64,000 nucleotides of DNA from Pycnococcus provasolii (taxonomy: Eukaryota; Chlorophyta; Pseudoscourfieldiophyceae; Pseudoscourfieldiales): positions 248,001 through 312,000 of the forward strand of contig CP150587.1 of NCBI GenBank assembly GCA_049487715.1, in the 5' to 3' direction. The notes under the pieces were generated by a model, which saw only the letters and a list, made by a program, of their open reading frames with translations, was not told the DNA's origin and did no database searches. Below are positions 19,746-28,966 of this stretch, one piece after another; the stretch's first letter is position 1; every line of letters begins with the position of its first letter. Position numbers and translations under genes: made by a program.

Positions 19746-22592
19746 CTCCAGGTGGACATGCGACTTGCATGCGGCGCGATCTCCAGGTAGTCCGTACTCC
19801 ATATCGTGATGAGGTTCCACGCCAACTGTGGCGTCACCAAGCATCGGGTCGAGGCGGAGGATCAACACCGGCCACTTGAGGGCTCCAGCGGGCGCGCCAT
19901 TCGGATGTTGGAACAAGTGAGTTCCGGCGGCAATTGTGCGCATGGTGGTCCATCCTGTGACGTCGAGATGGTCCCAATCTGGACGACCTGAATCCGACGC
20001 CGGTGTGGTTCGCATGTTTCTAACGTGCAAGGTCGAGGAACTTCTGCGCTTGGCTGTACTCCGCATCGAGAGAACGTTCTCGTAGTCGGCATCATCTGGT
20101 AGAGTTTGCGGCGATCGAGGCTTCCAGTTTCGAACGGATTTCCTGGGGTTGCCATGGCTCTTAGCGCGTACGTTTTGGCCGTCGTTTCTGCCACATGCCT
20201 CGTGTGTAAACTCATGAGCTACGTCGGCCTCGAGTTGCCGATACCACTCAAGTGTGGTTGCGTACTCCTCATGCCCAGGGATGTTGAACCAACCGCGATC
20301 CAGTTCGTGGGTGTCGTGGGCGGCATCGTACTCCGCAGTCCATCTGAGTAGTTCCCGAGCGTTGAAGTCCTCCTCCTGCACGTTGAGACCCTCCACGTCG
20401 TCATCGTATCGGCCGCGCCACCATCCGGTGTTGGCATCATAGTCGATGATGATGCCCTCGCCGTGTGTTACCGCACCGTCGTCCTCAGAGAAGATTGATC
20501 GGAATCGACGACCCACGTACTTTCGTGGTGCTGCATGCATGGTGTCGGCGAATTTCTGCGACCTCGGCTTGTGTGTTTTCCCTGAGTACGTGCGGCTGTT
20601 CCGGTACGACCGGCCTCGACGATCTGCTCCGGGGGCGGGCATCATCGTACCATGCCAAGGCGTCTCCTGACGTGACGTGATGTTGTTGATCTCGGTCACG
20701 TGCATCTCGTCCAGTTTCATCATGCACGTCTTAAATCGGATACTCCACGAAGGCTGTTCCGGCCGATTGAAGTCCGCCATCACAGTTGCCATTCGATCGA
20801 GCACCGTGACTGTGGGTTGAGCATCAGACGGGCCTTCGAACGTGTGAGCATGCTCCTCCCGAGTACCATGCTCCGAGAGGATCGTGACCGGCAGTCCTTC
20901 GACGTAGAACATCTTTGTGCGTATCGTGCCGGTGCGTCCCTCGGGCGTGTGCAATTGGAATTCCACGGATCCAACGAGTGGTTCAACCGGCGTCGGATTG
21001 ACTCCTTCGAGCGTGGCTCCACTGGATTGCAATTTGCCAACGAAGATGGATTTGTCGCCAGTGGCATTGGTCGCCCAACTGTCCCAAAGAACGCGATGCG
21101 TGATGAGCTCCTCCTGCGTCTTGCGGGGGGGCTGAGTGGCCATATAGGCGGCCGCTTGTGTGCTAATGCGAAATGATTTACGCTCCTGCAGCGCTTCCCA
21201 ATCGTCTTCGCCGTCGGTGGTGGCGTGGCCGCCATCGCTGGCGTGGCCCGCGTTGTCCGTGCCGTCGAGGCGTTGCTCCTCCTCCTCGTCGTCGTTGGGA
21301 GGCACTTCCGGCGGCGGCGGCGTGCGCTCGACACGGAACGCGCGTTGCTTGTGCGGCAGCGATTTCCCAGGAGCAGGGAACTTGCCTTCATCTTGGCGCT
21401 GCTGGGTGTTGGGGCATACCCACTTGCCGTCCCGTTCGTCAAATTCACCATGGTCGGGGCTGAGACAGCCGTGACATACCCCGCGCATGTCGACCCGATA
21501 CGCGCGGTAGAGGCGTTCTGCTGACGTCAGATACGTGCGATTGCCCGGCCGACGGGGGTTGCGACGTGGCGGCGCGTCAAGCATACTGCGTTTGCGTGGA
21601 TCTTCGTCCGTATCGGAGATGTCCGCGTCATCCAGGAGGTCACGTATGACCTCAGCCAGGTCGTCGCCGATGAGGCGGCGAGAGAGCTTGGCCCGCGTTT
21701 TGAGGTCCGGCTGCGCGTTCTGGATGAGCTGGATGATCGCGGCCTCGTCGGAGATGTCGATGCCGCAGCGGCGCATCTCAAGCACGTGTCCTTGGAGCTC
21801 ACGCAGGTAGATCGCAACTGAATTCGTGCCTTGCTTGCAACGATGGAATCGTGTAGTCAAGTTCTGCTTCCGGGCCGCCGTCACATTGTGGCGAAAGAAC
21901 GTCAGCACGGCGTCGTAGGCCGACTTGGCGTTGTGTGCGGCGTGCACGACTCGTTCAAGTTGCGTGCGATCGACGGCCGGTGCCAGCTTCACGTGCTTCC
22001 CGAAGGGTTGCGTCGTGGCGACAGACTCCTTGATAATGCGGAGAGCTGTCGCGGCACGCGAGTTCTTGGTTGGATCGCTGTCCGCGATGGTAAAACTCAG
22101 AAGCTGGTAGTGCGCGAGGTACGTGTCTAGCGCGCCCTTGAAGATCGGAAAATCGCCGGCGTTGCCGGTGCACTGCGGTTTCGCAGGCGGGGGCAAGTCA
22201 TCGATCGACTTTTCTGGGAATTTTCCCTTGCCGACGGTGCCCTCGTCGATGCGCGCCAGTCGGTCTCCGCGAGTAGCGTTGAGCACGTCTTCGAGGTTCT
22301 TCTGAACTGTCTCGAAGGCCGTGCCGTTTCCGTTCTTGATGTTGTCTGCCGTCGAGCTGCGTACGGGCAGGCCGCGGCGTGCCCGCAGGTAGAGCTGTCC
22401 TGGGGAAGCTTGCTCTGCAGCGCGCTCCTCCAGCTCCCTGAGGGCCTCTTGCGCTTGCGTGCGCTCCTCCTCGCTCGACGAGTGCGCAGCTAGATGTTCA
22501 AGGTCAGCTTTGACCTCCGGGGTGAGGCTCATGTATTGTTGTTCCATGTTCGATTTATCCGCGGAGCCCTCCGTGGGAGGACCCGGTTCCAT
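19731..22592 (-). CDS. copia-2 gag-protease polyprotein N-terminal part
   Basis: A 953-codon open frame. Residues 1-330 are gag-like, with a UBN2/retrotran_gag type helical region (HYQLLSFTIADSD, TTRFHRCKQGTNSV, YLRELQGHVLEM). CHGCLSPDHGEF...KWVC resembles a zinc knuckle with unusual spacing. Around residue 505, VLWDSWATNATGDKSIF aligns with the copia protease active site, but the usual D-S/T-G-A reads D-S-W-A. The end reaches the gag-pre-integrase region and stops early because of the indel near 19745. The ATG at 22592 is unusual: its A is the last base of the 5' LTR, so the reading frame starts exactly at the LTR edge and overlaps the primer binding site. Confidence 0.8.
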   Translation of the reverse strand: MEPGPPTEGSADKSNMEQQYMSLTPEVKADLEHLAAHSSSEEERTQAQEALRELEERAAEQASPGQLYLRARRGLPVRSSTADNIKNGNGTAFETVQKNLEDVLNATRGDRLARIDEGTVGKGKFPEKSIDDLPPPAKPQCTGNAGDFPIFKGALDTYLAHYQLLSFTIADSDPTKNSRAATALRIIKESVATTQPFGKHVKLAPAVDRTQLERVVHAAHNAKSAYDAVLTFFRHNVTAARKQNLTTRFHRCKQGTNSVAIYLRELQGHVLEMRRCGIDISDEAAIIQLIQNAQPDLKTRAKLSRRLIGDDLAEVIRDLLDDADISDTDEDPRKRSMLDAPPRRNPRRPGNRTYLTSAERLYRAYRVDMRGVCHGCLSPDHGEFDERDGKWVCPNTQQRQDEGKFPAPGKSLPHKQRAFRVERTPPPPEVPPNDDEEEEQRLDGTDNAGHASDGGHATTDGEDDWEALQERKSFRISTQAAAYMATQPPRKTQEELITHRVLWDSWATNATGDKSIFVGKLQSSGATLEGVNPTPVEPLVGSVEFQLHTPEGRTGTIRTKMFYVEGLPVTILSEHGTREEHAHTFEGPSDAQPTVTVLDRMATVMADFNRPEQPSWSIRFKTCMMKLDEMHVTEINNITSRQETPWHGTMMPAPGADRRGRSYRNSRTYSGKTHKPRSQKFADTMHAAPRKYVGRRFRSIFSEDDGAVTHGEGIIIDYDANTGWWRGRYDDDVEGLNVQEEDFNARELLRWTAEYDAAHDTHELDRGWFNIPGHEEYATTLEWYRQLEADVAHEFTHEACGRNDGQNVRAKSHGNPRKSVRNWKPRSPQTLPDDADYENVLSMRSTAKRRSSSTLHVRNMRTTPASDSGRPDWDHLDVTGWTTMRTIAAGTHLFQHPNGAPAGALKWPVLILRLDPMLGDATVGVEPHHDMEYGLPGDRAACKSHVHLEFATD
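22579..22591 (-). other. Candidate primer binding site of copia-2
   Basis: TGGAACCGGGTCC directly follows the 5' LTR on the minus strand. It begins with TGG, the complement of a tRNA 3' CCA. The matching tRNA is not identified here. Confidence 0.5.
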
Positions 22593-23120
22593 GACTGAAA
22601 CCCAAGTACTCCAACAACAGCCGTGCCACCTTAAGTGACCTTAAATACAAGGCACACTGGAGTCGGTGTAGAGTAGTGATAACCACTGTGAGTGGCCGCC
22701 ACTAATTAAGACTTGAACTCCCCTCTGACTACGAATCGAGTAGACAGAAGAAAAGGAATGAATCGTTTACAAGGTTCATCGGACGAGCCCATTTAGTGGC
22801 TCGCCTACAGGATGCCTCTGGGCCGTCCGAGGGCCTCAAGAGACACCTCTTCACCACCGTAGACGTGGTGATAAGGCCCTCAATCAAATCTCATCCAAAA
22901 CCAACTCAATCTATGTCCCCACAGACAAATCCAGCGTCCGGGAGCCGCCACTCCTTCACACCATGTCACAAACCCACGTGGCGGAACTCCGAAACCAAAC
23001 TCACCCAGAAACCCTAAACGTAACCCTAGACCTAACCCTAGATCCAACCCTAACCCTAAACAAAACCCTAATCCTAGAAACCCCAAATCAGAACCTGCGA
23101 GAACCAAACGCCCTCGCTCA
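22592..23120 (-). repeat. copia-2 5' LTR (529 bp)
   Basis: Appears identical to 16666-17194. It should hold the element's promoter. CCCTAA-like units occupy 23011-23076, early in the LTR as read on the minus strand. Outside lies the target duplicate GAAAC (23121-23125). Confidence 0.93.
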
Positions 23121-24657
23121 GAAACGCACCGCCTTCAATTCCAGCAGCGTAATGTGCTGTTCCGCCTGTGCCGGCGTCCACGCGCCCCGCGCTGTGTGTT
23201 TTCCGTTCAAAGCGCCGCCCCAGCCATGTTGCTTGCCTCCTGCTGCATCGCAGTGAAGGATCGCTTGCGTCGGACGCTTCCAGATTGCAGCGCCGTTCCA
23301 CTTGTGTTCGTAGTGGAAAGCGTTCCACCAGCTGAGGTCCCTCAGAGCTTGTCGATCTAATCGACAGTTTCCTTCCCACGAACTTCGCGTCTCGAGCGCG
23401 ACGTAGATCGAGCGGAGGAAAAATCGCGCGGGCTCCACTGCCAGAAGACATGCGTTGGCAAGCCCCGCGAAAGATGCGAGCTCCTTCGCCGGTACCCATC
23501 GCTGGTGACGCGTCGCTCTGCAGATGAGGTCTTTGGCTTGTGCACGCAATTGCGCGCACCTCTTCTTGGTGACTCGGAATCGCCCTGACTCGAGGTCGAC
23601 ATCCATACCCAAGTGCACGAGCTGCTGTACCGGCTCCGGCGTGAACTTGGTCGGATGTTTTTGTACGCCGAGGCGAAGAAACAAGTCGTCGACCTGTCGC
23701 ATCGCCTGTAGCGCCTCTTCCCGCGTAGGAGCGAGGAAGAGAAAATCGTCCACGTACGCCAGTATACGTAGACGATGTTGGTCTTGCGGCGCTTTGAGCT
23801 GCCGTTGCAAGATCCGCGGTAGTGCTCCAGATTTGCGCAGTTCGCGCACCTTCCGCAGCTCCTCCGCTAGCTCCGGTGCCCGGAGATGTCGTACCACGAC
23901 GCGCATGAGGTGTACAAAATAATACGCACTGTGCTGCCATCCCATTGGCAAGCCCACGCATGTTATGTACTGTATCTCTCCTGCTATGACCACGCTGAAT
24001 GTCATAAAATGCTCCTCCGATTCCTGCAGGCGTAGATGATAATAACCATCTTTTACGTCCAGCGCGAACATGTACTCGTTCCGCCGCGCCATGGTGCGCA
24101 ACGCCTTGAGAGTGTCGTATCGCAATCTCAGCTGACGACAATACCTGTTGAGGAACTTCAGATTGACGACTAGCCGCCAATCCTTTGTGCCATCCGGCTT
24201 GTCCGGTTTCTCGACCAGAAATGCCGGCGACACGTGCGTGCGCTGGCGTGCGGGCGCCCAAGCGCCCGACGCGTAAAAGCGATCCCGCTCCTTCACAAAC
24301 CATGCCTCCTGCTCTGGCGAGAAAGCCACTGGAGCGAACCGATACGGGCGCGGCGGGCGTGTGAGCCACATGATCGGCACGCCTCGTCGAAGCCATCGAA
24401 TGACCCGCCTCGGCGCGCCAATCTCCTGCCAAGCTCGCCACCTGCTTGCGGGTCGCCCGTGGATCGTATTCTCGTCGTGCTGTGTACATCTGCCCGTCGC
24501 ACTGGTCCTGTTTCGCTTTCATGAAACGCCGTGCGTTCGCGACATGTCTCGCGTCTCTCCTCACTTTTTTGTTTTCGGCGCTTTTCAGCAGCCTCTCCGG
24601 TATCCCCTCCAAATCCCGCCTGCGCGGCGGGTGCGTCCAACGCACGTGCAGCGTCAT
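23121..24657 (-). pseudogene. YR-element reverse transcriptase/RNase H, right copy, split by copia-2
   Basis: An ATG at 24657 overlaps the gag stop (ATGA). This N-terminal region is basic and runs to about 24400. The RT proper then reads in a neighbouring frame: IMWLTRPPRPYRFAPV, VSPAFLVEKPDKPDGTKDWR, VVNLKFLNRYCR, FALDVKDGYYHLRL and AYVDDFLFLAP. RNase H begins with AILHCDAAGG and is cut at KAVRF by copia-2. Its remainder is at 15959-16660. It retains the fingers region that the left copy lacks. The frame change near 24400 could be a mutation or a sequencing error. Confidence 0.8.
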
Positions 24658-25906
24658 TCCTCATAGGGGTCGAGTTCTGCCTGCAAGATCGATGGGCCCG
24701 GTGGTGATGGTGCGGCAGGCTGTTTGCCCTTGTCTTTCGCACTCGTATTGGGACTAGCGCCATCTGCGCCACGTCCCCTGCCGCGACCAGCTCCGCGACC
24801 TCCGTCGCGTCCGCCGCCGCGTCCTCCTCCTCGACCGCCACCGTCCGTGGGCGCAGCGGGTTTGTCCGTAAAACGTACCTGCTTCTCCGCCGTCGGGGGG
24901 GCTGGTGCCGGAGGAGGCACCTTCTTTACTGGCACTGCCGGCTTGTCGCCGCGCCCGCGGAGCGCAGCCGTCGGCGCGTTTTGCACCTTGGGATTCTTCC
25001 CCGCGCCCGCTCCCTGCGCGCCTCCGTTAGAGATAGCACCTGTATCTTCTCCGCGGTGAGGCGTGCGAGCTTCGTGTCAGTGGTTTTCTGCAGATCCTCA
25101 AGGACCTCGAGAATACTGCTATCCTGCAGGTCTAATCCTTCCGCCATCGGTGTCTGATGCGTGCGTAGTCGCACCAGAGCATCCTTGGTGATGACGGTCG
25201 GATTGACTTTTGCCTCCACCTGCAGCTTGAGCATGTCGCATCGCTTTCCGAGCAGTGCGAAACCTCCGCGGATTGTATTGAGCGCTGCGCCAATAATTTC
25301 GGAAATATCGTCATCCTCAATCACGCTACGCGCGTCCTCCAGCAACATCAATCCATCCTGCAAATAAGGAAGCGCGCAGCGCACCGCCCGATACTCATGC
25401 TTGAGCGATGCACCCTTCAGTTCCTTCTCCTGCTGGATATGTTGCCAAGTCCGATCCCCAAAGAGATCATAGCCCAGCTCCGGTGGCTGCGGATGAAGCT
25501 GCTGAGGAAGGGGCAATGTATATCCTGCGCGCGACGCGTCGTGCCGTGCAAACGGCTGACCGTTCGCATACGCAATGCCCTCGCGCACGAGCTGCGAGAG
25601 GTACGCTTGCTCGTTCGTCACATACTCCACATCATCATCCTCTTCTGCATCATCATCCAATCCCAAATCAATGCTGACCGGGTCACCCTGCTGCTGTTGC
25701 TGCTGTTGTTGCTGCTCCAGCTGTCCCATCCGTAGTCCCAAAGCCGCCACCGCTGCCAAGATCTCCGCGCTCGCGTCACTTGGCCCTGGTGTGGCGGATG
25801 GTGGATCCTGAGGCGGTCCCGGCGTTGCCGGCGTACCACCTCCTTGCTGCGACGTCGTCGCTTTTTCAGCCGCCGAGACTGGCGTTCGTCGCTGTCCGCG
25901 CGGCAT
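24654..25906 (-). pseudogene. YR-element gag, one frame change
   Basis: The first frame starts at the ATG at 25906. It has a Pro/Thr-rich head, a run of nine glutamines near residue 65, an acidic stretch, and a helical core (YLSQLVREGIAYANGQPF, GYDLFGDRTWQHIQQEKELK, IIGAALNTIRGGFALLG). Near 25040 the natural continuation shifts frame and proceeds through KPAVPVKKVPPPAPAP to a glycine-arginine-rich RNA-binding-like tail (GGGRGGGRGGGRDGGRGAGR), ending at the TGA at 24654-24656. There is no recognisable zinc knuckle; DIRS/PAT gag proteins are poorly conserved. The stop overlaps the downstream ATG, which suggests stop-start coupled translation of pol. Confidence 0.7.
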
Positions 25907-26063
25907 AGTTGTCTGGAAAATGCACTCTGTTGTGCCTCAGACGTTTATTCGTGCCTTGAACACGCACGTGCTGCTGCTGTAGCCGCACACGTGTGGTTGT
26001 TGTGTTGGATTAGCCGACGTGACTACCCGTTACTTTTCACGCGCACGCGCGTGTGGCTCTGTT

Positions 26064-26235
26064 TGCGCGCGAACTTCAGTCGCGTGCAAAACTAAGAGTG
26101 AGACGGGGAAACCGCGGGTATCCGCGGGCAGTTCCCCGCGCGGGTTTACCGCGCGCCTGCTTCGCATGGCAATGTGAAGCAGGCCTGTTTGAATCGGAGA
26201 TTCGAATTCAAAACCCCTAGCCCGTGGGCCAAAGG
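26064..26235. repeat. Split direct repeat A1 (172 bp, element 5' end)
   Basis: Identical by eye to 9499-9670 and in the same orientation. It lies 158 bp upstream of the gag ATG and sets the 5' limit of the YR element. The outer flank begins GTTTC, echoing the GAAAC/GTTTC bases at the other end. Confidence 0.8.
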
Positions 26236-26486
26236 GTTTCTTCGCCCTGGTAAACTTTACCGGGTACCGTTAGGGAGACCGTTAGGTACCGTTAGGAGTC
26301 AAGCTGTTCGAAATCGCATGCACCATGTACAAGAACGCGCTGGCCGTTGCTGAATGAATGGCACCGGTGAAGTAAGTGGCTGAATGGTGTGATGAATGGA
26401 CGACCTAAAGTGCACTTCATTACTGAATGTCTGAGGGATCTCAGGTTCCAACGATGGATGAGCGATCTTGCTTAGCAGTCCTCTAT

Positions 26487-27770
26487 TTACACGCCCTTTC
26501 TTCGCACGAATTCTGAAGGCATCACGGACCCTTCCTCCGTCTCACCGAGCGCAAGGCCGATGCCTGTTCCGTGGCCGTCCGATCCAAAGCCTGTGTAGTA
26601 GAGGCGCCACTTCCCCTCCGCCATGCGCACGAGATTTGGCCGACCGACGCCACCGCAGTCCCACGCGCCATCTCCACCAGCAGTGAGTACCATGCCCTCC
26701 TTGCCCCACTCCTTCATGCCGTCGCGCGACGTCGCGAGTGCGATACCGACACGACCTTGGTCATCCTCCTCCTCGTACACCATGACCCACATCAAACCAG
26801 ATCCGTCAGACGACGCGACAGGAACAACGCAAGGATGGCGGCCGCCGTCAAGCACCATGCCTTTCGTCTCGCTCACGACTTTGATCCACCTCACGCCGTC
26901 TGCGCTGCGGGCGACGCCGATGCCCCACGTTCCTTCCTCGGTTTCGGCGTGGTAGTAAAGTCGTAGGTCTTCCTTGGGTCCCGCGAACACCTGCGTCGCT
27001 CCTCCCACGTTGTCAACGTCCCACATTTTGTTCGCGTTCCCCGCTCGATCTTCGACTTCGTACGTGGGCATTTCGTCCGCGATCGTCGCGCCAACGAACA
27101 TGGCCCCCGACGAGTGTTCCGCCTCGTATCTGGCGAAGTTGGTGCCGTCTTGGCTGAGCGCGACAGCGACGCGCCTTGCGCCCGCCTTATCTTCCGCGTC
27201 GTACATGAGCCAGAACACTCCCGCTTGGAACGCGACGTCCGTGACTTCGACGGACGCCGTGTCGCAGTAGAACCAGTCTTCGGCGTTGGGTGCGAGTATG
27301 GGCGAAGCCGTGGTATCTCTCGTCCACGTGACTCCGTCGATGGACGTCGCGATGCCGACACTGCGTGCGCCGTCTGCGTCCGTTCCGGTGTACCACATTC
27401 TCCACGCGTCTGCGATGGAGTCCGCGTTGTCGGTTGGGTTTTTCGGAAGGCCATCAGGGAGGTACTTCACGACAGCGTTCGAGACGGTGCGCGAGTCCCA
27501 CTTTTGAGAGGAGGGAGACGTTTCGGTATCCAAGTGCAAGTCCGAGGGAATCAGCACTTGGGAAGAGCAGAGCGAGGAGGACGAACACCGAATCTGATTC
27601 TGATTATGACGGGATGATGACGGACGACGAGAAGCCCCCAATCCTAGCCCACTCTCATAAAGACGAGGGCGGAGATGAAAGCCACGGCCGCCAATATGAC
27701 TACTATGAGAGGAACACGACGTTTTCCTGGCAGGAAGCGCCACCGGAGCCGAGATTACACAAGCCGCCAT
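26487..27770 (-). CDS. Plastid-targeted five-bladed beta-propeller glycosidase-like protein (GH43/32/117-like)
   Basis: 427 residues. The first 75 are rich in Ser/Arg/Ala and poor in acids, a likely plastid transit peptide. Five propeller blades follow, each with an aromatic strand and a 'GIA.S.DG..W' motif: WRMWYTGTD...GIATSIDGVTWTRD, FWLMYDAED...VALSQDGTNF, LRLYYHAET...GVARSADGVRWIKV, WVMVYEEED...LATSRDGMKEW and WRLYYTGFG...GIGLALGE. This is the repeat pattern of the arabinanase/levansucrase/invertase superfamily, including plant and algal proteins of unknown substrate. The three acidic catalytic residues cannot be assigned by eye, so enzymatic activity is open. Single exon; its 3' end is 250 bp from the retrotransposon block. 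Confidence 0.75.
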   Translation of the reverse strand: MAACVISAPVALPARKTSCSSHSSHIGGRGFHLRPRLYESGLGLGASRRPSSSRHNQNQIRCSSSSLCSSQVLIPSDLHLDTETSPSSQKWDSRTVSNAVVKYLPDGLPKNPTDNADSIADAWRMWYTGTDADGARSVGIATSIDGVTWTRDTTASPILAPNAEDWFYCDTASVEVTDVAFQAGVFWLMYDAEDKAGARRVAVALSQDGTNFARYEAEHSSGAMFVGATIADEMPTYEVEDRAGNANKMWDVDNVGGATQVFAGPKEDLRLYYHAETEEGTWGIGVARSADGVRWIKVVSETKGMVLDGGRHPCVVPVASSDGSGLMWVMVYEEEDDQGRVGIALATSRDGMKEWGKEGMVLTAGGDGAWDCGGVGRPNLVRMAEGKWRLYYTGFGSDGHGTGIGLALGETEEGSVMPSEFVRRKGV

Positions 27771-28966
27771 CGCCCGGACGATCTTGGGTTTGTGGCTGGG
27801 GGGAGGGGGAAGAAATCCGCAAATCGCAAAATCGCATATCGCATTTGGGTAACAAATAGCAGTAACAAATAACTTGGGAATGGGATTCGGGGTTTCGTGT
27901 GTTAGTTAAGAGTTTGGGGGTTTCGTTCCTTGGCGTGTTCCTTGGGCCTTACGATGGTGCATTTGGTTTTGGAGTTTGGTTTGGTTTCGTTGGGTTGGGT
28001 TACTTGGGTGGTCTTCTGCTGGGTTGATGGGGATGGTCGTCTTCACGTCTTTGGTGGTGGGTTCACTGGGTGGGATAGTTTTTGGAACGTGTTATCACAA
28101 CCTAGGACATACAGTAGGATGGTGTTTTGCTTCTTCTTCTGTTTTATCTGCGGATATTAATCGAGCACGAGGACCGATAGTGCCTCGTGGGGATACCCTC
28201 CTCTGACTGGCCGTGCCATGTCTGGCTTGGTAGAAAATAGTCCAGGTGGGTGATATCCGTCTCGACGTCCCCGAGCCCCTTGTTTGCTCGTTTGGTCACT
28301 GAACATGCCACGCGTCTACGTTAGAGCACGAGCTGCAAACTTGGTCTTCTTCAAGTGGTCGGTTGGTCGGTTGGTTTCGTTTTTTTAGCATCGCGAGGGA
28401 TCGTCTTCGCATGGCGTGGTTTTCGTCTCCCCTTGGTCCTCGGTCCTCGTACCTCGGACAATCAGACGGTGTTGGATTGATCGTAGAAATGAGCGTAGAA
28501 ATGAGAGCCCGGATGAAAAACATTGCCAACTGCAAGCGAGGCGCGTCGCCCCAACGAGTTATTAGGGCCCTGTACTGGGTAGGGAAATAAGTCGTGGTTG
28601 GTTATTTTTTTTTGGGAACCAACCAATTGCCTTCCTTGAGCCTCACCTCAGCTCGGAGACGAGGATGATCTGATTTATCTGGCTCAAATAGGGACGCCTG
28701 TATCCCCTTGTACTCAGGGAGGATACAAGGGGATACCCGTTCGGGTCGGGTCCCCCTGGCCTCCCCGGCAGCCCGGGAAGCTTGAGCCTCCGTGAACGGA
28801 GCAGATAGATTTTCCCGGCCCCGATGATCGCTCTCTCTCACCGGAGCCGTTCCTGGGACCCCTGAGCCCTTCTGAGGCCCCCGTTCTTGGGTTCTCCCGG
28901 ACCCGGGGGAGGGAACGCGGAGCCTCATCCGACTCCTCAAACACACTTCTTTGTGGAACGTTTGTC
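27771..28966. other. Intergenic region between divergent genes
   Basis: Nearly 1.2 kb separates the propeller gene (-) from starch synthase III (+). It has T/G-rich stretches (27900-28100) and no supported gene. Short open frames near 28360 and on the minus strand at 28602-28946 lack domains. Positions 28610-28960 presumably hold the 5' leader of the starch synthase gene. Confidence 0.4.

Larger units (their letters stand above)
16666..23120 (-). mobile_element. Ty1/copia retrotransposon, full length (copia-2)
   Basis: A 6455-bp element with 529-bp LTRs at both ends, TG...CA termini and a 5-bp target duplication GAAAC (16661-16665 and 23121-23125). The order gag-protease-integrase-RT-RNase H fits Ty1/copia. 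It splits the RNase H frame of the YR element. Rejoining the flanks restores the uninterrupted sequence seen at about 11473 in the left copy. The LTRs look identical, so the insertion is recent, yet the polyprotein has several small indels. Confidence 0.92.
9381..26235 (-). mobile_element. Composite tyrosine-recombinase retrotransposon (PAT/Ngaro-like) with two nested copia elements
   Basis: The element reads on the minus strand. From right to left: repeat A1 (26064-26235), gag (25906-24654), reverse transcriptase/RNase H (24657 onward), tyrosine recombinase (10714-9790), then B1 (9690-9668), A2 (9670-9499) and B2 (9403-9381). A1...B1-A2-B2 is the split-direct-repeat layout of PAT/Ngaro YR retroelements (Kangaroo of Volvox and TOC elements of Chlamydomonas are known green-algal relatives). 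The host order is gag, RT, then a second partial gag, then RT and YR. This suggests two head-to-tail copies that lost the middle. A complete copia element splits the first RT, and a half copia element lies between the partial gag and the second RT. Frameshifts in gag, pol and YR show that this locus cannot make its full protein set. Confidence 0.8.
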
